This document shows positions 1-11,925 of a stretch of 64,000 bases of DNA, in pieces. Each line of letters begins with the position of its first letter. The stretch's first letter is position 1. The translations under genes were made by a program, and so were the position numbers. The notes under the pieces are model-generated. The model searched no databases, had not been told where the DNA came from, and saw nothing but the letters and a program-made list of their open reading frames with translations. The DNA is from Cryptomeria japonica (lineage: Eukaryota > Streptophyta > Pinopsida > Cupressales > Cupressaceae): NCBI RefSeq assembly GCF_030272615.1, contig NC_081415.1:371549809-371613808 (forward strand), in the 5' to 3' direction.

Positions 1-2200
1 ACCCCGGACACCTCAACAGAATGGAATTATGGAAAGGAAGAACAAAACTATTCTAGAAGAAGCTAGAAGCATGATATTAGAATCAAATCTACCTCATGTG
101 TACTGGAGGGAAGCAATGAATACAGTGGTTTACACTTTCAATAGAGTTCACATGAAAGGTGAAACCGGTAAGACCCCTTATGAACTATGGTTTGGTAATA
201 CTCCTACTCTTAAATACTTCAGAATATTTGGAAGAAAATGCTATATTAGGAGAGATCAGTATGTTGGTAAATCTGATCCTAGAAGTGATGAAGGAATATT
301 TCTTGGTTATTCATCTAAGAGCAAGGCATATAGATGTTTTAATGAAAGATTGCAGAAGATCATTGAAAGTACTAATGTGAAGATAGATGAACACTTTAGA
401 GGAAATTCAAGGTCTGTAGATTCTGAACCGATAGTTGAGATGATCATAAATGAACCTATACAGAGTGCACCAGTACAGAATGTGGATCCAGTCAAACTGA
501 CATCATCAGAGAATTCCACAGTGACTGAAGAACAACAGCATGTGAATAAACCCAGGTATGTAAGACTGAATCACTCATAAAATCAAATAATTGGGAATAA
601 GTATCAAGGTGTTATGACAAGAGGAAGATTGACAAATGAAGAGGTGTGCTTAATTTATCAAATTGAACCAACATCTGTTATTGAAGCATGTCAAGATGAA
701 CATTGGATTAAAGCAATGGAAGATGAACTAGAACAAATTGAAAAGAACAATACATGGACATTAGTTCCCTGGCCTAAAGACAAAAATGTAATTGGAACTA
801 AATGGGTATTCATAAATAAACTTAATGAAGATGGTAAGGTAATCAGGAACAAAGAAAGATTAGTGTGTAAAGGATATTCACAGAAGGGGGGAATTGATTA
901 TAATGAAACCTTAGCACCGGTAGCTAGAATTGAGGCAGTTAGATTATTTCTTGCATTTGCAGCTCATAAGAACTATAAAGTATATCAGATGGATGTAAAA
1001 TGTGCATTTTTGAATGGTGATCTTGAAGAAGAAGTTTACATTGAATAGCCTGATGGATTTTTATTGACAAATGTTAAAGATATGGTTTGTAGATTAAAGA
1101 AAGCTTTGTATGGATTGAAGCAAGCTCCTATAGCTTGGTATGCTAGATTGGACAAATAGCTTTTGAAGATTGGTTACACTAAAGGTAATGCTGATAACAA
1201 CTTATATTTCAAAGTGACTAATGATGACATCCTATTTATTGAAGTTTTTGTTGATGATATCATTTTTGGAGGGGAAGATGGATTGTGTAAGGACTTTGCT
1301 AACACGATGCATGAAGATTTTTAAATGCCTATGATTGGGGAGATAAAATTCTTTTTAGGATTGCAGATTTCACAAACTGATAAAGGTATATTCATATGTC
1401 AAACAAAATACTTGAAGGAAGTACTGAAGAAATTTGGTATGGAAAACTCTAAACCAGTAAATACTCCTATGACTATAACTAATAAATTGACATTGAAGGA
1501 TGATTTAGCTCCTGTTAATCCAACAAGATACAAATCTATGATTGGAGGTTTACTATATTTGACACAAACATGAACAAATATAATGAATGAAGTATGTATT
1601 GTTTCAATATTTCAGAGTAATCCTAAAGAAAATCATGAATCGGCAGTAAAAAAGATTTTTCGGTATCTACAAGGCACAACAAATCTTGGTTTATGGTATC
1701 CTAAAGATGAAAATTTTGATTTATGTGCATACACCGATGCAAATTGGGCAGGAGATGTAGATGACAGAAAGAGTGCCACTGGCGGTGCATTCTTTCTTGG
1801 TAGCAGATTGATTTCATGGATAAGCAAGAAACAGAGTTGTATATCATTATCAACAGCAGAATCAGAATATGTTGCAGCAACAACTAATTGTACTCAGGTA
1901 TTATGGATTAAGAAAATGTTGAAAGACATAAAGGTAAAATGAAAAGAACTTATAATCATTTATTGTGATAACTCAGCAGCAATTGATATATCAAAGAATC
2001 TGGTATTTCACTCTAAGACTAAACATGTTTCTATTAAATATAGCTTTCTAAAAGAGAATGTTGAAGCAAAAGAAGTAAGATTGGTTTATGTAAATACTAA
2101 AGAGCGGATTGCATATATCTTTACTAAGCCTCTGCCCAAGGAAACTTTTGAATATCTTAGAGAGCAGTTTGGGGTAATACCCTCACCAGTAGAGACTTAG
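1..2200 (+). pseudogene. copia pol pseudogene (integrase end, RT, RNase H)
   Basis: The window opens inside the integrase core at the TPQQNGIMERKN motif, which carries the catalytic glutamate of the DDE triad. The reading then runs through the integrase C-terminus (29-580). The RT follows from about 614, with [13 protein letters not shown] and [12 protein letters not shown] motifs and FVDDIIF near 1247-1268. RNase H (1583-1942) shows YTDANWAGD and SLSTAESEY. The TKPLPKETFEYL terminus ends at the TAG at 2198-2200. Stops interrupt it at about 578, 1046, 1157, 1322, 1571 and 1940, and the frame changes between pieces. The homologous copies at 22.2-25.4 kb and 34.7-37.0 kb confirm the reading. 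Order IN before RT is diagnostic of copia rather than gypsy. Confidence 0.93.
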
Positions 2201-2535
2201 ACAGTTGAAGATTGGCATCAAACCCACAAAAACTAACAGAGAAATCTTTTTTTTCGGCTTTGATGGAGGAGAGATACTTCTCAGGGGGAGTAGTTGGTTG
2301 TATGTTCTGGTATTTACTTTGGCATTTGATGTCAAAGGGGGAGAGAGAGATCTGTGGAAAAACATTCTTGGGAGAGAGATCCATGAGACATTATTCATTG
2401 GGGGAGAGATATATACTTTTTGTATTTTGATTTTGATTTCTAATATTGATCTATTTTGGAGATTGTTGGTTTTTGGTTTTTGGCATTATGTTTTGGCACT
2501 TAGATGTTTTTCCATCTAGTGTTGTCATCAATGCC

Positions 2536-2546
2536 AAAGGGGAGAT
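2536..2546 (+). promoter_or_regulatory. polypurine tract of copia copy C
   Basis: The purine run AAAGGGGAGAT directly abuts the TGTTGG start of the 3' LTR. This is where plus-strand DNA synthesis is primed in LTR elements. The same tract precedes the LTRs at 25792 and 37371. Confidence 0.85.
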
Positions 2547-3654
2547 TGTTGGTATTATGGATGTGTTGCATTAGTTTTGTCATTGATGTCAACACTTATC
2601 CTTCTGGAGATCTACATTGTTGATTTGGCTCTATAGTTATATTGGTTTACTGTTGAACCGACACATTGTGTTCACCGGCAAGTTCAGTGACTTATGCACA
2701 GTCACCAATATATTGTTCACCAACATGTTATATGGTTCACCGAAACTGATGATGACTTGTTATCATCTGGAGATCACTTGATTATGTTGAAGATATGGTT
2801 TGGATACTTGGTTTTGGTGTTTTGGTTATTGGTCTAATCGGGTTGACATATTTGTTGTTATCGGCAGATTGGTCTAGGTTATGGACTCATATGCATTATC
2901 TATTCCAGATCAACACGACACGTTATGGAGATGATTTATTGATTGGATATTGTTGTTAATGTATTGAGCCAACATGTTGTATTGCATCAAGACTTATTTG
3001 TAATTAATTTTATTGTAATATTCTTAGTGAGCCGACCTACACATTTGGTCTTAGGTTTTGTATACATGTAAGATCTCATTTGTGAGATAAGACATGGGAT
3101 ATGGTATGTAAGGTTATGGTATGGTATTGTAACATGGTATGTATATTGAAGATCATATGAGCAGACCATAGAGAAGGTTCAAGGAAGGTTTGAAGGTGTT
3201 TATCAGAGCTTAACCGGTACTAAATCTAACATTGGAGATGTTATTTTGAGCAGTACATTATTCTAGGATTTAACCATCCTACTATAGTCATTGCGACTCC
3301 TATTTGAGCAGTGTGCTCTAGGCAGTTGGCCTTTCTACATGTGTAGACCCCATTTATATACACATACTATCTGCAGTAGTATCATCTGATTGTGGGTAAG
3401 GTTTCCCACCGTGGTTTTTCCCTTACAGGGTTTCCACGTCAAAATCTTTGTGTTATGTGTTGTGGATATTGTTTCTCTTTCTGTTTCATGCATTAAGTTT
3501 CACTGGTATTGATATTAACTGTTAATCTATTAACCGACATTAAGTTTGGTTTACCGGTATTAAGTATCAAGTTTGATTAAGTTATAATTTGGTTGAATTT
3601 CATTGACAATTGATTCACCCCCCCCCCCTCTCAGTTGCCTTCCAGTTCCCAACA
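2547..3654 (+). repeat. 3' LTR of copia copy C (about 1.1 kb)
   Basis: It begins TGTTGGTATTATGG after the polypurine tract and ends ...TTCCCAACA, giving matched TGTTGG/CCAACA termini. Near the end it has a poly-C run preceded by TGATTCAC. A GTGGTTTTTCCC...TGTTATGTGTTG block at about 3403-3464 recurs in the other copia LTRs at 5804 and 21002. No second LTR copy is in the window, so age cannot be estimated. Confidence 0.88.
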
Positions 3655-4961
3655 GATTAGGACTTAGGAACTTTGGATTTGATTGAGGATTGATTGGATT
3701 TGATTTGATTTGCTTGGATTGGATTGGTCCTTGGATTAGGACTTAGATGAAGTGTGAAATTGATGATGTGGACCACAAAGCAAGGTGACAACCAAGCTAG
3801 GTAAAATTCAGACCCTTGGATTAAGGTACAATTGATCAAGCCTTCTTCTACTTAGGGTAGACTTACGTTCCTAAGAAAAATAGGAAAAAAGGATTATGGT
3901 TTTGATCAACCCAAATGATTAGGCAAGGGTACTTGAGGGAGATTATTTCCTAAGCACAAAAGCCAATTGGTAATTGATTAAAGATAAAGGTCTAAATCAA
4001 GCTTTCACAAGGCATTAACCTTAGGACAAGGTTGATTGATTGATTGATTAGATAATTTGATTGATTGGATTGATTAGGATTGATTGGGATCGATTGATTG
4101 TGCTAAGTCCTCAAAGGTGAGAGGAAAATGATTATGGAAGAATGAAATGATGATAGGCAAAAGAAGGGGAAGGCTACCTGAGACGAGATATTAGTTTGGG
4201 ATTGATGATTGTTTGGAAGGATAAAAATTGATTGGGGATTTGACTTGAAGGGAGATGGATAAATAGGGGTTTGACAATGACAAAGTGAAAATTGAAGGGT
4301 TTGGTCAAATGTTTGGTCAAGTTTGAAAATTTTTGGACTTTTTTGACATGGCAAAAGATAAATGTATATAGTTTCTGGATTTGATTGTGTAAATTTTTTT
4401 AACCATCAACATTTTGAATCACACTTTGTGATTCATCATTAGGATGTAAGAGAGCTCAAGGAGATATAAAATCTAATAGCTTTGATTAGCGAAAGATATC
4501 AAGAAATGAATACACATTGGCCAAGGTAATGCGTTATGACAAGCGTGGAAGTAAGGAGGGCCTAAATTAGCCCAATGTAACAAAATTTCACTAGTTTGCA
4601 CAATGAAGACACTTGAAGACATAGAACTTAGGTTGGAAAGTGGAAACCATTTGATAGGCCTCTCGCACAAGCTCGCACAAGCGACACCTCAAACAGGCAA
4701 ACAGATAGATATCCTGGTAGCATTGGCTCCTCCTTATAGTGCACTCACTTCTCGGGCATACTAGATTTTCTTACCCTGAAGATCTGAAGATCTATTATAC
4801 GGGGGAATCCCTGTCTCATCTTGAGTGGGTACATGATAGGTAACTTTGGGGTACGATCCACATCCCCTACACCATCCAATATGGGATTTTGGCTACTACA
4901 ACAAGGTTTTTAGTGTAATTCCAAGGGATTACCAATCCAACTACAAATTCTCGAAGCAAGC
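3655..4961 (+). other. noncoding, GATT-rich low-complexity DNA
   Basis: The stretch right of the LTR is dominated by degenerate GATT/GGATT tracts, especially 3655-3735 and 4030-4100. No protein family is recognisable and the short open frames are uninformative. From about 4680 to the gap the composition is more complex, but I see nothing I can name. Confidence 0.6.
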
Positions 4962-5461
4962 NNNNNNNNNNNNNNNNNNNNNNNNNNNNNNNNNNNNNNN
5001 NNNNNNNNNNNNNNNNNNNNNNNNNNNNNNNNNNNNNNNNNNNNNNNNNNNNNNNNNNNNNNNNNNNNNNNNNNNNNNNNNNNNNNNNNNNNNNNNNNNN
5101 NNNNNNNNNNNNNNNNNNNNNNNNNNNNNNNNNNNNNNNNNNNNNNNNNNNNNNNNNNNNNNNNNNNNNNNNNNNNNNNNNNNNNNNNNNNNNNNNNNNN
5201 NNNNNNNNNNNNNNNNNNNNNNNNNNNNNNNNNNNNNNNNNNNNNNNNNNNNNNNNNNNNNNNNNNNNNNNNNNNNNNNNNNNNNNNNNNNNNNNNNNNN
5301 NNNNNNNNNNNNNNNNNNNNNNNNNNNNNNNNNNNNNNNNNNNNNNNNNNNNNNNNNNNNNNNNNNNNNNNNNNNNNNNNNNNNNNNNNNNNNNNNNNNN
5401 NNNNNNNNNNNNNNNNNNNNNNNNNNNNNNNNNNNNNNNNNNNNNNNNNNNNNNNNNNNNN
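4962..5461. other. assembly gap, exactly 500 N
   Basis: A run of exactly 500 unknown bases. The second gap has the same length, so the number is probably a placeholder rather than a measured size. Confidence 0.95.
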
Positions 5462-6039
5462 GTTAGAACCAGTAGAAAGGTTAAGTTGCAGTGGGTGTTA
5501 AGCTGATACAAACTGGTAAGATAGAAACCGATAGTGCAAAGCTTTGAAGGGTTGCAAAACTTCATTTGTAGCAAGGATCTCATTTGTATATCTGAGTTTT
5601 CATATTATTTTCACTGAGTAGGTTCTTAGTGCAAGGATTGTAGCTCCTTTAGGTTGTAGCCTATAAATTGTGTAGGGGTTGGTGCTCCTTTGAGTTGGTG
5701 CTCATAAATCAGAGGTTGGTGCTCCTTGGGCTGGTGCCTTAAAATTTGTCATCAGATCTTTTCATTGTGAGACTGAATTGGAGCAGAAGATCTCCAACAG
5801 CTATTCTCATCGAGGTTTTTTCCACTTTGGGTTTTCCTAGCACATCTGGTGTTATGTGTTGTATCTTCATGTGTGTGATGTATTAATCCTTTATTTATTT
5901 CTCCTACACAGATTGTTTGCATTGCTTTGGTAACCAGTATGCATCTTGTGTATCTCATATTGAACTGGTCTAGCTTCGATTAAGTAAACGGTTTAAATCA
6001 CTGATTCACCCCCCCCTCAGTGATCCATTATGTCCAACA
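5462..6039 (+). repeat. copia LTR, 3' end only (truncated by gap)
   Basis: This piece ends ...TTATGTCCAACA just after a TGATTCAC + poly-C tract, the same ending as the LTR at 3654. It also carries the GAGGTTTTTTCC...GTGTTATGTGTTG block at 5804-5863. The U3 side is lost in the gap. No primer-binding site follows at 6040, so this is a 3' or solo LTR. It differs from the LTRs at 2547 and 19705 outside the shared blocks, so it is a separate family. Confidence 0.75.
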
Positions 6040-6844
6040 AAGAACACTAATTGCAATGACTATTAACCTTGAAAATTCGCTTGCAGACCTTCAAACCACG
6101 AACCACTTAAATTTAGGACACACACCAACATCCCAAACATACCTCCAAATCTGCAGAACAAGATATTACAATGCGGAGCAATGCAGATCAAAACATTGTC
6201 ACTTTGTCACCACTGAACAACTGAAAACCAGCCACAACACATTCTCATAACTCAATCAAATCTCCTTGCGGACCTCTGAAACTTGAACTAAATCAACTAC
6301 AGACAACCCTCTACAAACCCTTTAATCCACAAACTTTTATCTTCATCATACTTACTACGTTGAACAAACTAACTCATTGAGCTTCACTGCATCACTATCT
6401 CAGATAGAGAAGTATGTTGACATTAATGACAACACATCTCTCAAATATCTCTCAAGCACATATTTGCAACATTCTTCCAACAAGTACTATTAATGGCTAG
6501 TACCTACTCACTATTTATTGTTTTAGTTAGTAAATGATGCATTAAATAATATTAGAAGATCCTAACTACTTAACAAAGACATTGTTTTTTGAAAGAGTAA
6601 TTTTATTGGTTTCAAATGATTGATAATGCAAACAATAAAAAATAATAAAAGTACAAATTAGAAAAACTAAATGAGAATGGAGTTAATTGACTAAAAGTGT
6701 AACAATTAATCTACATATTAAAGAAATTAAAGGAACAACAATATACCTTTATTAATTAATTTTAAATAAATTAATTATGAAGATAGGGAAAGGCTTATGA
6801 ACAATTGAAATGTGAAGTAAGACGAACATATTTCACAATATATT
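6040..6844. other. noncoding AT-rich spacer
   Basis: No coding, structural or repeat signal that I can support. The 76-codon open frame at 6020-6250 begins inside the preceding LTR end and resembles nothing known to me. Confidence 0.5.
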
Positions 6845-8257
6845 TGTAGCATCATAAATTGTACACCTTTATTAGTGTGTCCAATTTCACACTCTCTTAG
6901 CACCTACTTTAGTTCTTCCATTTCCTCTATGCATTATAGTACCTTTATTGATTTAAATTAATATTGCGGGTCCTATTCCACTTTAGTACATCATCACACT
7001 CTTATTTGGGCCCTTAATTATAGGCATGCCCTTTATTATTTTAATCTTGATTTAATCCTAATCTTTCCCTAATTTCAACTCTCAAAGCATATTTTGCATA
7101 TCTATGCATTTTAATTTGTGCCATTACACTAGATTTAGCATTAGAATCACAATACCTTGCATACTTAGAAAATCATAAAAAAGTTGGTCAGACCAAGTAG
7201 TATACTACCCAATCTTGAACATTTTTCCCCAAGTTTCGGGAGCTTAATTGGGCGGTCTTACCCTATTCAAATCTAGCTCTATGTAAAAATATATCAACTG
7301 TAAGTCAGCCTAAAGGTGATTTTAATTATGAAATCCCTATATAAGGCATCCCTCTCAATTAATTTTCATAGATTTTATGTGATTTATCATGTCATTGCAT
7401 CAACACATGGAGGACTTATCCTAAGAGAATTGCATCACCTATTGAAGGTATAATCATCTAAATTCAAGCATTTCAGCCTTGCTCTCAAAAGACAAGCTTT
7501 TCTGATTCAATTCAAGTTCAATTTCTATTTTAATTAGGGTTAATTCCAAACTTGGGGTTTGACCTAAGGCAAACCCCTATCCACAACCCCCTTTGTTTCC
7601 TCTTGTGTGTAGCTACGGGTACTTAGCTGAGCCAGGAAGACCAAAACAACAACAAGACTCAAAAGTAGTTCATCCAACCAAATTTCAATAAGAAGTGCTT
7701 GGACTAGGGTGCCATGGTCTAGACTAGGGCATTTGGGAGCGCCATAGTCCTCCCAAAACAAGTTCAAATTTGACAGGTGTCTCCTGGACTGCATCAGAAT
7801 TCATATTTTTCAGACCAAGGCGCTAGGTGCCCTAGTTTGAGTGCCTTGGTCCTATCAGTTCAATTCTATATTTCAATTACAAGTGCACAGTAAGATTCTC
7901 GTTCCATTTCTGTACCTGTTGCACAATTTCTATTTCATTGTCAGTTAGCATAATCAATCCAATTTTCTAGTTCATGCATGCACCCTCTTACCTTAGATTT
8001 GGCATTTAATTTACATATTTTCAATTACATTTTCAAGACAAACAAAAGGGGGAATAGGACCTCAATCAGCATTTAACACTCTTCTTTTCAAAATTAAGGT
8101 TGGATCTTGAGTTCATCCTCCTTTTAATGTGATGCATGTGAAAGTTGGGTCATTTCCTAGTTTACAAAGCATAACTTATGAAACCCTAATTTTCCATCCA
8201 TTACAATATCAAATGTGTCATAGTTGAAATAGGATTCATGATTTGAAAGTTTGTACA
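6845..8257 (+). repeat. probable solo LTR of a Tat-type gypsy element
   Basis: It begins TGTAGCATCATAAATTGTAC, matching the reverse complement of the Tat-type LTR end at 27590-27607. It also contains the pair GGTTTGACCT/AGGCAAACCCC at about 7558-7583, matching (inverted) the LTR at 62520-62545. No polypurine tract precedes it, so it is a solo or 5' LTR in plus orientation. The right end is a guess: TACA at 8254-8257 is followed by ATATT, the same five bases as before 6845. That match is weak because the region is AT-rich. Confidence 0.45.
7813..7851. repeat. nested inverted repeat (hairpin) in Tat-type LTR
   Basis: Perfect 9-bp arms GACCAAGGC (7813-7821) and GCCTTGGTC (7843-7851) enclose a second perfect 5-bp pair, CTAGG (7823-7827) and CCTAG (7831-7835). 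A looser GGACTA...TAGTCC pair lies just left, at 7702-7751. Comparable GC-rich dyads occur in the other Tat-type LTRs. Confidence 0.7.
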
Positions 8258-8936
8258 ATATTTTTCTATTATAACTATAATGCAATATAAGTAGACATAC
8301 CAAAGAGAATAATTGTGCCAACTTGTGAAGGAGGCAATTAATGCAATTCAAACATGTGTGTATTATATGGTTGCATCCAAAAGGAGACTCTTGGATATAT
8401 ATGCATAGATATCTAACACACATGACTTTGCTAGTATGGTTAGTGATGCTCTGCAAAATGGAAGAATTAGAAAAACCTGTGGTTAGACATCACACACGGA
8501 AAACACAAGAAACAAAGAGAGTTAGTGTTAATCAACCAAAGACTATTCTAAGAAAGCATACCAAGAGATACACTAAAAACATAATAGAGCATTTCACAAT
8601 GAAAGCAAATACAACAAGGCATCTCCAAATGCCTTCCACCATGCTTGTAGCTCCTCCTCCCTTGTTCCTCTCCTCTCCAAGTTCCAAATAAGTGTAGCTC
8701 TCGGCATCTTTTGGCACTATGGATGCCTTATGGAGGTTCAAAATGAAAAATGATTTACTTATGCAATGCAAGTGTAAACAAAAAGCTAAAATGAGATGTT
8801 ATTTAATTAGCTAGTGTTGATTTTAATCCAAAAGAGTGAATGCAAATGATTTATGTTAAATGCTCTCTATCTAAAAATGACTATAAGGTAAATGCATACA
8901 AGTTTTCAGGATCTGGATTATGAAGAAATGAGCTCC
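8258..8936. other. noncoding; probably includes the unresolved part of the following LTR
   Basis: No gene is supported. By analogy with the 1.6-kb LTRs at 25935 and 32982, the U5 side of the minus-strand gypsy LTR ending at 9893 probably extends into this stretch. Its boundary cannot be placed because the partner LTR was not found. Confidence 0.4.
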
Positions 8937-9893
8937 ATTTATAAGTAAAATGGAGCAATGGATGGTTGAGATTGAGGAATCTCAACAAGGGTCAGGATTG
9001 AATGGTTTAAGATCCAAGTGAGGACTTTCAACATGAGATGGGTTGAGAGGAGAGGGAAGAAGCATTAAATGCTTGACAAGACCTGAGGGTTAACCTGGGA
9101 GGTAAGGTCAAGGTTGAGTTGAATGGATAAATTCATTATTCAAGGAATAATGCTTTTATCCAATGGATAAACTCTTGTGCAAGAGTTAGGATAACCATGG
9201 TCAAAGCAATAAATGCTTGAGGAGACACATGGGCTACATGAGGTTTGAGCTAGGGGTCAAAGTCCCTAACCATGGGTGCAAGTGGATTTAACCATAAATG
9301 GTTATGTAAGAGCCATTAATGGTCATGTAAGAGCCATTAGTGGTTTGGAAGACTTTTAAAGTTTAAATTGTTGAAAACATAAAGCATTTAATGTTTTTCA
9401 AAGACTTTGGAGTCTTTGAGAAGTGACTTCAAGTTGCTTAGGAATGTGACAATAATTAGGGGATGGATTAGGCTAATTAGGAAGGGGTTAGAAGAATCTA
9501 GAAGGGGATTAGGATTGCAAGTGGGTTTGGTGGGTGAGGGAAAATAGGATTTTTATTAAAATAAAATTCATTTATTTCAACGAATAGGTGCAACTTGCAT
9601 TTTTAGGAGAATGCAAGTGGGGGGATTTAATGATTTAAATAAATGTTTTATTTAATTTATTTAAAAGAGGAAAGGGGATTAAATGAAATAAATAGAATTT
9701 ATTCATTTAATTGATTGTGAATTGGGTTTAATGAATTAATTAAAATAAATTGAATAATTTATTTAATTAATAGGAGACTGTTTGAAGATGAATTAAGTAA
9801 ATCTTAATTTGATGAACTGATGGCTAGTGGACTTTTAATCAAATAAATAGCAAATATTCATTTAATTAAAATGGACAGATTTATGTGACTACA
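8937..9893 (-). repeat. 3' LTR of the Tat/gypsy element (left boundary unresolved)
   Basis: On the minus strand the LTR begins TGTAGTCACATAAATC at 9893, directly after a polypurine tract. The minus-strand TATAAATGG at about 8937-8945 is a plausible promoter TATA box within it. The true left end lies further left. Because the second LTR would be right of 18.4 kb and was not recognised, its length and target-site duplication cannot be given. Confidence 0.6.
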
Positions 9894-9909
9894 TTTGCCC
9901 CTCTTTGAG
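9894..9909 (-). promoter_or_regulatory. polypurine tract of the Tat/gypsy element
   Basis: On the minus strand CTCAAAGAGGGGCAAA runs directly into the TGTAGTC start of the 3' LTR. The inserted element at 25935 has the equivalent AAAGTGGGGGCTAAA before its TGTAGCG LTR start. Confidence 0.75.
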
Positions 9910-11925
9910 ATGGTGCAGTTTATCGCGTCGTTTCAAAGAAAGAAAGTAGGTGTGAAGAAATATGCCCCATAAAATGTTAATTTAATGGGTGGTATGCCCC
10001 CTCGAGAGATGGGCCGAAAATTTCAAAAAAATAAGGCGATCTATCAAAAAAGAATGAAAATTGGCGAGGAGATAGAAGAGAAGAATTTAGCAATACTGGT
10101 GAAAGAATAGAAGAAATCGGAGTGAAACGGAAAAACATCAAGCTAGTGAGTACCTTTAGGTCAAACAAGAGATACAGTGCAAATGTGGTGTGTTCTTTTG
10201 ATTGACGCTATACAATTGATTTAAAATTTGTTTGAACAATCTGGTGCAATTGGTTTAATTGCCTCGGTCAAGTCAAAGCATGACAGTTGATGTCAGTTCT
10301 TTGCTTGGACAAGATAAAGTCTGAATAAGTGAATCAAAGTGACCTGTTGGTGACTTAGACAATTGATATAATTGCCCGATGAAATCAAGGTATATGAAGC
10401 AAAATACTCGTTGAGACTTAGATAATTGATGTAATTGTCCATTGTGATTGTGTTGGATTGATTGAGAAATTGATAATGTGTGTGTGGGATGGATGGTTGT
10501 GATGAACCATAGCAGCCCCGTTGAGACTAGGTCATTATGATAAATGCATGTTGTAGTCTAGGTTTGTCATAATCGATTACCTGTTAAGATCCAAAGATAC
10601 TTGATCAGAGTATCTGTTGATAGTCTAGGTGTGCATGAGTCGATGTGCCTGTGTAGATAGAGTAACTGGCTTGATTGTGTGGATGACTAAGGATGGGAAA
10701 TGCAACCCCTATTGTTTAGAGATGGATGGTGATGAACATAACTTGATTGAGTTGATGGGAAATGATGATGTTGATGATCAAGATAGGGAGGGTGAGGAGG
10801 GGGATTCAATGTTAGATAGAAGAAATGGAGGACCTAGGACCCATTCCTATGGAAGAAGATTAAAAAAAAGAGTATGCATCCATTGTCATTACTATGTATG
10901 AATGATATACAACTATTATGAATGTATGTATGGATGGAATGCAACGAAATGCAATATATATAGATGAGATGGAATGACAATCCATAGTGCTTTATTTTTC
11001 ATCATTGAGCATGGTAGTATCAATCTTGGACGAGGCAGTAGGAACCAAGGATGGAGCATTGTACCTGCAAACAAGGAGCATAAATAAAGAATAAAAAATA
11101 TTGACCCTCCATAATGGTTCATGCTCATATGGTTGAGGTATACGTTGTAGTCAGCAAGCCATAGTGATCCATGACTAGATTTTTGCATATGATCACGTAG
11201 CTTAGTGAACTTCCCACGTAGACACCATAAGTACATGCCACAGAACTTCATTGGAATAATTCACAAAAGATAAACAAACAATGCTTAGGAACCATCCTGG
11301 CTACTCTAATCACTTGTGGATATCCCGGAGTAGCATAGGAACCTGATATAAATGAATAAATAACTTATCAAACCGACCAATTACTTGATAGCTTAAACAA
11401 AATTTTATTGTCAAAGAAAAATGCTATCTTGTCTTTGTTTTGGTAAGGAAGGATGCATCCTTGTTAAGATAGTTGTGCGTACCTGTGTTGATTGTTTGGT
11501 CGATGTGATAAGTGATCATTGTTAGAGTATCTCAAAATATTTATTTGGTATCTGCGTGGATGCGTATATACAAGGCATTGCCATATTTTTGCTTGATTTT
11601 TGATGTTTTCTGATGTTTCTGGATCTTGTGAGATAGTTTTGAATGTTTTTGGTATTTTATGAGTGTTTTTGGATGTTTTTGGTATTTTGTGAGACAATTT
11701 TGAATGAAGAACCCAATGAATCACAAGTAATGCAGAATCCACTTCCATCAATAGGTTAAGGGCATTGCCCCCAGTTTAGACATGACTATGAAAAAATGGG
11801 ATGCAAGACGCATGAAGTACTATCCTTGACTGCAAATCAATAACAAGCCATGGTTTTGACTGATGGATGAGTGGATGCAATGAATGTGATCGCAACAAGC
11901 CTGAAAGACAATGGAGCCATAGCCT
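9910..11925 (-). other. 3' noncoding region of the Tat/gypsy element
   Basis: Two kilobases separate the integrase end from the polypurine tract. The open frames here (minus 10916-11251, plus 10629-10901) show no recognisable domain and I treat them as chance. Repeated GTTTTTGG/ATTTTGTGAG-like stretches at about 11600-11700 are low-complexity. A long 3' noncoding tail is common in Tat elements. Confidence 0.55.

Larger units (their letters stand above)
1..3654 (+). mobile_element. Ty1/copia retrotransposon, 3' part (copy C), cut by window edge
   Basis: The order integrase, reverse transcriptase, RNase H, polypurine tract, LTR identifies the 3' part of a copia (Pseudoviridae-type) element. 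The 5' LTR, gag and protease lie left of the window. The element ends at the CCAACA terminus of its LTR at 3654. The polyprotein is broken by several stops and frame changes, so this copy cannot encode functional proteins. The target-site duplication cannot be tested because the left end is missing. Confidence 0.93.

Noticed and set aside
3655-4110. GATT repeats as a CRISPR or satellite array
   Set aside because: Short degenerate tetranucleotide tracts without unit spacing or spacers; plain low complexity in a plant genome.
4846-5583. Long open frames spanning the first N gap on both strands
   Set aside because: They are open only because N codons are not stops; the real bases on either side are LTR or noncoding sequence.
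10629-10901. 90-codon plus-strand frame with acidic and Cys-rich parts
   Set aside because: It lies antisense in the 3' noncoding region of the gypsy element, with no homologous motif.
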